A stretch of DNA of 12,236 bases from CAZDXJ01 sp050303615. GTDB taxonomy: Bacteria; Pseudomonadota; Gammaproteobacteria; Methylococcales; Methylomonadaceae. Shown one piece after another: positions 7,773-12,236 of this stretch. A model generated the notes under the pieces. That model saw nothing but the letters and a program-made list of their open reading frames with translations, was not told the origin of the DNA and ran no database searches. How positions within the stretch are numbered: position 1 is the stretch's first letter; every line of letters begins with the position of its first letter. The translations under genes and the position numbers were made by a program. The stretch spans positions 1 through 12,236 of the forward strand of contig JBNLCC010000138.1 in the NCBI GenBank assembly GCA_050303615.1. The letters run 5' to 3'.

Positions 7773-8335
7773 TGCTTAACCTCTACGTCTGTTTGAATAC
7801 GACTTAATTATCTTATTTTACTTAGCATACATCGCGCCATAACAATATAATATATTAATAATCAATATGTTATGAAATAAAACCTCGACCCAAGGACATA
7901 ACATCGCGCGTAATCGCACCAATTTGGCGCATGGCTAAATATTTCTGCGCTTTTCCGGTTTTCCAAATTAGTGCATAACAAAATTTTTATTCTTGCGCAT
8001 GTATTAATAACGACCTCTTGGCAAACATCAGACAGAACGTCAATGCGCATTAACAGGAAAATCCACACCCTTTGCAAAAAAGGCTTTTCCGGAGGAAAGT
8101 CTCGGGTAACGGAAAATCAGAACAAAGCCAATCATTGTTTTTAACAATAATTCTTAAGTCCTTAATTCATCATTACCACATCAAAATTCTTATATTGGCC
8201 CTATTATTGCTCTAATTAAACAATTGATTGATTACCGAAAACCACACCATGCCCTCACAAAAAATAAACTTCTTTTCATTTTCCGGAAAAATAAAAATTC
8301 TGCATTGCACCTGAATCGCTTCTTTTATTAGTTTT
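7773..8335. other. AT-rich intergenic region between the nirB remnant and the phosphatase-kinase gene
   Basis: No credible gene is visible. The frames at 7862-8077 and 8212-8412 (minus) have no recognisable composition. The part next to 7773 would have held the nirB promoter. A small perfect inverted repeat ATTGTT-TTT-AACAAT lies at 8134-8148. A GGAGGAAAGTC string at 8091-8101 is discussed under rejected items. Confidence 0.5.
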
Positions 8336-8416
8336 ATGGCGTGGTTTAAACTATCACTGATCATTCTTGCCCTCGGTCTATCGCAAGCAGCTTCATCAAG
8401 GCTAAAATACACCTGA
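8336..8416 (+). pseudogene. Signal-peptide-like 26-codon open frame, possible gene remnant
   Basis: ATG at 8336 opens a 26-residue frame beginning MAWFKLSLIILALGLSQAAS, ending at TGA 8414-8416. It has a lysine, an 11-residue hydrophobic core and small residues near a possible cleavage site, as a Sec signal peptide would. No mature domain follows in this frame, and no Shine-Dalgarno sequence precedes it. It could be the first part of a lost exported protein, for example a porin of the former nitrate cluster, or coincidence. I cannot tell which. Confidence 0.25.
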
Positions 8417-8512
8417 GTAGCCTGTCATTGCAGCGGTATTTTAAGATAATTGGCTGATTAATATATATAAAAAGCTACGGCACAAACTGATCAACCTATT
8501 CGGATCGATACT

Positions 8513-10252
8513 ATGATCAATTCCAAACTCCAAGTCACCGCCGGCTCCGCCAGCGACAAAGGAAGCAAACCGCAAAACGAGGATTTTTTCGGCGTCAGCA
8601 TACCGGAAGACCCGTTACTAACCCGAAAAGGCATCACTGCCGCGATTGCTGACGGTATGAGCGGCAGTGACGCCGGCAAAACGGCAAGCCATTGCTGCAT
8701 CGCCGGTTTTCTCTGCGACTACTACAGTACCCCCGATTCCTGGTCGGTTTTGCATGCCGGACAAAAAATACTCTCGGCGACCAACTCCTGGTTATACAGC
8801 CAGGGACAAAAGCGTTACCAATCCGAAAAAGGGCTGGCCAGCACGCTGAGCATCCTGATTTTAAAATCCAATACCGCACATATCTTTCATATCGGCGATA
8901 CCAGAATCTACCGCTTCAGACAGGGCGATCTGGAACAATTGACCCGTGACCATCGAATCTGGCTTTCCGGGCAAAAGCATTATTTGAATCGGGCAATGGG
9001 TATCGAGCCGCGCTTGGAGGTGGATTATAAAGCCTTCCCGTTGGAAGAGAATGATCTTTTTCTGATGACCACGGACGGCGTGCATGATTTTGTCGACGAA
9101 AAATCCATCAAGGCGAAACTCACGGATACCGGCATCAACCTCGAACGCTGCGCCGCGGACATCATTGGACAGGCAGTTGCCAACGCAAGTGACGACAATC
9201 TCACCTGCCAGATCATTCGCGTGGAATCACTGCCATTAGCAAATGACAGCGAATATCTGCTGCACCATATCAATCTGCCCTTTCCCCCGCCGCTGGAACC
9301 GGGCATGACCCTGGACGGTTACCGCATCGAAGCGGAATTACATGCCAGCAAACGCACACAGATTTATCGCGCCTTTGACACACATACCAAAACCAGGGTC
9401 ATCCTGAAAACACCATCGGTGCTGTTTGAAGATGACACCCATTACATTGAGCATTTTCTGCATGAAGAATGGGCCGGCAAACGAATTTCACATCACAACG
9501 TGCTCAAAATCTTCAGCTCCGACCGCAAAAAAACCGCCATCTATTACGTCACCGAATATATCGAAGGGGTCACATTGCGGGAATGGATGGATAATAACCC
9601 CAAACCGGATATCAAGGAAGTACGCAAAATAGCCGAACAAATCACCAAAGGCTTGCGCGCATTTCACCGCATGGAAATGCTGCATCAGGACCTGAAACCG
9701 GAAAACATCATGATCGACCGCAATAACCGAATAAAAATCATCGATTTCGGTTCGGTCAAAATCGCCGGCATAGCGGAAATCACACCATTGGACCGAAGTA
9801 AACAGGAAAACGAAAACGTCCTTAGCCCCCTCAATTACACCGCGCCTGAATACCACCTGGGTCAACGCGGCAGCATCGGTTCCGATCTGTTTTCCCTGGC
9901 AGTCATCGTTTACGAAATGTTGAACGGTGCGCTGCCATTTGGCGAGCAGCTGCCGGAAAAACCGACCCGCATTAATATCAACAAACTGCAATATATTCCC
10001 AGTTTTCATCACAATCCGATGGTTCCGGTTTGGATCGACAAGGCTTTAAAAAAAGCCACATCGCCTAATCCGCTAAGCCGCTACGACGATATCTTCGAAT
10101 TTCTGCACGACCTATCGACCCCCAACAAGGAATTCCTGAAAGGCGACGAAGCACGTCCCCTGATCGATAAAAACCCGATGTTATTCTGGAAAAGCTTGGC
10201 CGGTATCCTAGCGCTTAGTAATCTGATAACGATCTATCTGCTGACGCTGTGA
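8513..10252 (+). CDS. PP2C-type phosphatase fused to a Ser/Thr protein kinase, C-terminal membrane anchor
   Basis: The 579-residue product joins a PPM/PP2C phosphatase domain (about 8-235), a Hanks-type kinase domain (about 270-545) and one C-terminal membrane helix (about 556-578), so both domains face the cytoplasm. Phosphatase motifs are PQNEDFFG (Glu23-Asp24), ADGMSG (Asp47), GDTRIYR (Asp129), TTDGVHD (Asp188) and DDNLTC (Asp227-Asp228). In the kinase, Lys299 in VILK, Glu318 or Glu319 in the C helix, catalytic Asp393, Asn398, DFG at 411-413 and APE at 444-446 are present. The catalytic loop reads HQDLKPEN, with Gln392 in place of the usual Arg, and the nucleotide-binding loop (AELHASKRTQIY) lacks the glycines. 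Orthologous fusions sit between nirB and a nitrate transporter gene in Pseudomonas, suggesting a role in nitrate assimilation control, but substrates are unknown. Only a weak GGAT precedes the ATG at 8513. The gene is intact and stands alone. Confidence 0.92.
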   Translation: MINSKLQVTAGSASDKGSKPQNEDFFGVSIPEDPLLTRKGITAAIADGMSGSDAGKTASHCCIAGFLCDYYSTPDSWSVLHAGQKILSATNSWLYSQGQKRYQSEKGLASTLSILILKSNTAHIFHIGDTRIYRFRQGDLEQLTRDHRIWLSGQKHYLNRAMGIEPRLEVDYKAFPLEENDLFLMTTDGVHDFVDEKSIKAKLTDTGINLERCAADIIGQAVANASDDNLTCQIIRVESLPLANDSEYLLHHINLPFPPPLEPGMTLDGYRIEAELHASKRTQIYRAFDTHTKTRVILKTPSVLFEDDTHYIEHFLHEEWAGKRISHHNVLKIFSSDRKKTAIYYVTEYIEGVTLREWMDNNPKPDIKEVRKIAEQITKGLRAFHRMEMLHQDLKPENIMIDRNNRIKIIDFGSVKIAGIAEITPLDRSKQENENVLSPLNYTAPEYHLGQRGSIGSDLFSLAVIVYEMLNGALPFGEQLPEKPTRININKLQYIPSFHHNPMVPVWIDKALKKATSPNPLSRYDDIFEFLHDLSTPNKEFLKGDEARPLIDKNPMLFWKSLAGILALSNLITIYLLTL

Positions 10253-10579
10253 CGGCCGGCAGCAAGACCAGATAGAGCAAGGAAACCGAAAATTAGCTGT
10301 GCAAATCCCATATTGAGCGGCTAGAATGTAAGACAGACATTGCTGCTCGGAGTGAACATTCGGCTTATCGAATGATGGTAAACTACAAGTCGGCGAACAA
10401 CTTGGAGTTGAAACAGTAATACAAGAACCATCACGCACACAAAAATTTCATATATTGAATTATTTTCACCGTGCTCTCGACGGAGATCATTAAAAGAAAA
10501 TTTTCACTTGCAAAATTTCCCGTTTGACGCAATCATATGCGCTCAGTAGTCATTTCCATCGCCGTTCACCCATTTATAT
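10253..10579. other. Intergenic region between the phosphatase-kinase gene and tRNA-Pro
   Basis: No gene is supported here. The frame on the minus strand at 10208-10438 overlaps the kinase gene end and has no recognisable content. A short inverted repeat ATTCG-(6 nt)-CGAAT lies near 10360-10375. I see no clear terminator for the kinase gene. The last 60 bases contain a candidate promoter for the tRNA. Confidence 0.5.
10524..10552 (+). promoter_or_regulatory. Candidate sigma-70 promoter for tRNA-Pro
   Basis: TTGACG at 10524-10529 is a good -35 box. A weak -10 box, TAGTCA (10547-10552), follows at 17 bases. Transcription would start about 20 bases before the tRNA. The -10 match is poor, so this is tentative. 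Confidence 0.35.
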
Positions 10580-10656
10580 CGGAGTGTAGCTCAGCTTGGT
10601 AGAGCACTGCCTTCGGGAGGCAGGGGCCGTAGGTTCAAATCCTATCACTCCGACCA
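10580..10656 (+). tRNA. tRNA-Pro (anticodon CGG)
   Basis: A complete 77-base cloverleaf with encoded CCA. The acceptor stem CGGAGTG pairs with CACTCCG, followed by discriminator A and CCA. The D arm contains AGCTCAGCTTGGTAGAGC. The anticodon stem CTGCC/GGCAG encloses the loop TTCGGGA, giving anticodon CGG for proline. The T arm contains GGTTCAAATCC. Its 3' end is followed by phased repeats and mobile-element relics, so it has probably served as an integration site. Confidence 0.96.
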
Positions 10657-10701
10657 ATAAATCAATAAGTTAAAACACTACAAAACTCAGATTTTATAGC
10701 G

Positions 10702-10720
10702 GTACGGAAACTGTACGGAA
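10702..10720. repeat. Two GTACGGAA direct repeats 11 bp apart
   Basis: GTACGGAA occurs at 10702-10709 and again at 10713-10720, so the copies are offset by 11 bp, about one helical turn. They lie 46 bases past the tRNA-Pro 3' end. Closely spaced direct repeats on the same DNA face next to a tRNA fit arm-type binding sites of a tyrosine integrase, although no intact integrase is present. Confidence 0.55.
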
Positions 10721-10865
10721 TATCAGTTTTAAGAACGTTGCTTTTTAAACATGCAACAAAACGCCCTACACACCCCAAAAAATCAATAAACAAATCGTTT
10801 CTACACCAATCTTATTCTACCGTCTTACTTTGTTTTGATTCCCGATGCACAAACCGTCATGAAAT

Positions 10866-11339
10866 TTGCAATATCCTTTATTGATTAAATTAAGTTATAC
10901 ACCAACTTTGAGATTTAGAAAAACCACCCTGTTATTTATTATTTGTTTGCCTGCTTATGCAGCAGATGAATACGGCAATTCGGTTATCATTGTATATACA
11001 AAAAATGGCGATATGGCAGACCGAAAGACGTACGATAAAAAACATGAAAGTATACTATCCTCTGATAGTTGGATTATTGATGGCTTCGGGCCAATTGAGT
11101 CATTTAATAAGCGGCTGGATGTAGCTGATACATTGATCTATATAGAATTGCCTTATGTCATCAGTTATTGGTTAATAACAAAGCGATTATTAAAAGGGTT
11201 GGTCGTAAAGCCCGAAGGTTGGCCTGAAAGGAGTTCAGTTTTAAATGGAACTTTGGAAAGCTATAGAACGTTAAAACTTTGTCCAAAGTTTTGGAATGAT
11301 AGTTTTATGCAAAGATTAGAAAAAATATCGACTAACTGA
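10866..11339 (+). pseudogene. Adenylate-kinase-like P-loop protein fragment behind a foreign N terminus
   Basis: From about residue 47 (near 11004) the frame resembles bacterial adenylate-kinase-like / FlaR-type small kinases: DSWIIDGFGPIESF, ADTLIYIELP, YWLITKRLLKGL, VKPEGWPERSSVL and TLKLCPKFWND. The Walker A loop that should open such a protein is absent. In its place is LRFRKTTLLFIICLPAYA, which looks like a signal peptide, preceded by sequence starting only at a TTG (10866). The C terminus also stops early, at ISTN, and the integrase relic begins a few bases on. Without the P-loop it cannot bind ATP in the normal way. I infer a relic truncated at both ends, with its N terminus supplied by other DNA. 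The stretch is AT-rich relative to the housekeeping genes. A short translated protein cannot be excluded. Confidence 0.6.
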
Positions 11340-11351
11340 TAAGCATTTTGC

Positions 11352-11707
11352 TACCATGCCGCGCGTATTTGGTTGGCCACCGGTGCCCGGTGGAGTGAGG
11401 CCGAAGGCTTGGAATTGAACCATATAAACGGCAATAAAATTACTTATATCGATACCAAGAACGGAAAAAACAGAACGGTTCCGGTTTCTAAAGCTTTTAT
11501 TGGCTCGATCCCGAAAAGAGAGGGTCGACTGTTTAAATATAGCTATTCAACATTGAAGCGAGTCATTTTATTATGAACGGCGGTAATATTCTGGTATTAC
11601 AAAAAATCTTAGGGCATAGTTCGCTTGATGTAACGATGCGCTACGCACATTTGGCCCCGGAACACCTGAAAGAAGCGATTACTATGAATCCGTTGTCAGA
11701 TCGTTAA
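11352..11707 (+). pseudogene. Tyrosine recombinase (phage-type integrase) C-terminal relic
   Basis: The first part, in the frame through 11373-11576, reads ARIWLATGARWSEAEGL with the catalytic arginine of box I, then the beta-hairpin KNGKNRTVPVSKAF with the catalytic lysine region. At about 11557 the homology jumps to another frame as ASHFIMNGGNILVLQKILGHSS (quoted from 11558), then MRYAHLAPEHLKEAI with the catalytic tyrosine, ending at TAA 11705. The HxLRHTF segment that normally precedes ASHF is missing, so a deletion removed one catalytic arginine and shifted the frame. The N-terminal arm-binding and core-binding domains are also absent. The relic lies 75 bases from the tRNA-Thr fragment, a usual position for an integrase gene relative to its att site. 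It cannot be active. Confidence 0.85.
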
Positions 11708-11782
11708 TTGTGTTTTTTATAGACACTTTATGGACAATTCGCTATTTTCTCAAATTGTCAATCTAATAAGTTATTGATTATA

Positions 11783-11829
11783 TGGAGCCAGTGAGGGGAT
11801 TCGAACCCCTGACCTACTGATTACGAATC
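11783..11829 (-). other. 3' half of tRNA-Thr(CGT): attachment-site scar
   Basis: Read on the minus strand, this is the anticodon loop TTCGTAA (anticodon CGT), the stem strand TCAGT, the variable region, the T arm AGGGGTTCGAATCCCCT, the acceptor strand CACTGGC, then TCCA. The 5' half of the tRNA is missing: the bases before the loop do not restore the anticodon stem fully and no D arm or acceptor partner follows. A tRNA 3' fragment starting in the anticodon loop is the usual duplicate left by elements that integrate there. The intact tRNA-Thr(CGT) gene should lie elsewhere. An annotation program may miscall it as a tRNA gene. Confidence 0.8.
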
Positions 11830-12117
11830 TGATTCAAACAACCAATTGCAACAAACGACAAAAAATAATAACAATACATTCATTGACTTACTACAAATTC
11901 ATTATCGTAGCTTATTGTCTATTGTTATTATGATTTGTTTGTAAATGTCCCACTATTGTCCCATAATTCGACGGAAGGAACTTAGAATTTTTGGTATCCG
12001 TTGGACTCTTATTCTATAATCCCACTTGATAAAAAGTAACCGTTCACAGTCCTAAGCTGGTATCGCAGGTAATTTCTCTGAAAACAAGGAAACTACAATG
12101 GGTTTGTCGGCCAACCC
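11830..12117. other. AT-rich region beyond the att scar, no gene seen
   Basis: No open frame of note. The first 110 bases are very AT-rich, as flanks of integrase sites often are, and include the TGTCCCA repeats listed separately. The remainder (11965-12117) shows nothing I recognise. Confidence 0.5.
11946..11963. repeat. Two TGTCCCA direct repeats 11 bp apart
   Basis: TGTCCCA occurs at 11946-11952 and 11957-11963, offset by 11 bp. They lie about 117 bases from the end of the tRNA-Thr fragment. Spacing and position fit integrase arm-type sites. Functional meaning is inferred. Confidence 0.5.
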
Positions 12118-12213
12118 TTACCTACCGATTTCCCGCAATAAGGCATAGCCACTGATAGCTTGACGTTTACAGGTCTCCAATACCGACAAAATCATCGGCC
12201 GGATTTGATCGCC
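12118..12213 (-). pseudogene. Possible transposase C-terminal fragment
   Basis: A 31-codon minus-strand stretch reads GDQIRPMILSVLETCKRQ followed by AISGYALLREIGR and a TAA. ETCKRQ with a following aromatic-leucine segment is loosely like the tail of some transposases (for example IS66-type), but the match is short and from memory. A stop lies directly upstream in this frame, so even the fragment is broken. Treat as tentative. Confidence 0.25.
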
Positions 12214-12236
12214 TTAGTAAAACTGACTTAAGAAGC

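Noticed and set aside
8091..8101. GGAGGAAAGTC string resembling the conserved 5' core of RNase P RNA
   Set aside because: Only this short string matches. The expected downstream conserved regions of an RNA of about 350 bases are not present in the following sequence.
7862..8412. Two minus-strand open frames of 66-71 codons
   Set aside because: They have no family resemblance, no convincing ribosome binding sites and lie in AT-rich intergenic DNA.
9488..10012. 174-codon minus-strand open frame over the kinase domain
   Set aside because: It is the antisense shadow of the kinase motifs HQDLKPEN, DFG and APE.
1..12236. CRISPR array, toxin-antitoxin pair or defence system
   Set aside because: No regularly spaced repeats with spacers and no recognisable defence or toxin genes were seen on either strand.

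Overview
The window looks like a gammaproteobacterial chromosome. The block pilD-coaE-zapD-yacG, followed by a convergent MutT-ThiE fusion gene and greB, is a gene set known from Gammaproteobacteria. Moderate GC and the mix of genes would suit a methanotroph-like lineage (Methylococcales), but that placement is an inference and nothing here proves it.

Layout. Positions 1-3682 are intact, tightly packed housekeeping genes: the 3' end of a prepilin peptidase gene, coaE (CoA synthesis), zapD (FtsZ-bundling), yacG (gyrase inhibitor), then on the minus strand a Nudix/ThiE-like fusion and the transcript cleavage factor greB. From 3887 onward the character changes. A 2.6-kb stretch (3887-6485, minus) holds two polytopic membrane protein genes of GT-C-like type. 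Both are broken by in-frame TAA/TAG codons and appear to be deletion-fused to each other near 5074. A flavin reductase gene (6538-7023) sits just upstream of them and is intact.

From 7024 to 8512 there is almost no coding sequence, but there are relics: an 18-nt perfect inverted repeat with a nested palindrome, and the first ~29 codons of nirB (assimilatory nitrite reductase large subunit) with its ribosome binding site, broken by a one-base insertion and truncated. Next to it is one large intact gene (8513-10252) for a membrane-anchored PP2C phosphatase-Ser/Thr kinase fusion. Genes of this type neighbour nirB and nitrate transporter genes in other Gammaproteobacteria, so this one looks like the survivor of a deleted nitrate assimilation cluster.

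The right end (10580-12236) is a worn integration hotspot. An intact tRNA-Pro(CGG) is followed by two GTACGGAA repeats 11 bp apart. Then come an adenylate-kinase-like fragment behind a signal-peptide-like N terminus, a tyrosine integrase relic that has lost its HxxR box, a 3' half of tRNA-Thr(CGT) starting in the anticodon loop (an att-site scar), and two TGTCCCA repeats, again 11 bp apart. The last 250 bases hold at most a short possible transposase tail.

I see no CRISPR array, toxin-antitoxin pair or complete mobile element. The most interesting content is the record of gene loss and element integration, with the orphaned phosphatase-kinase in the middle.
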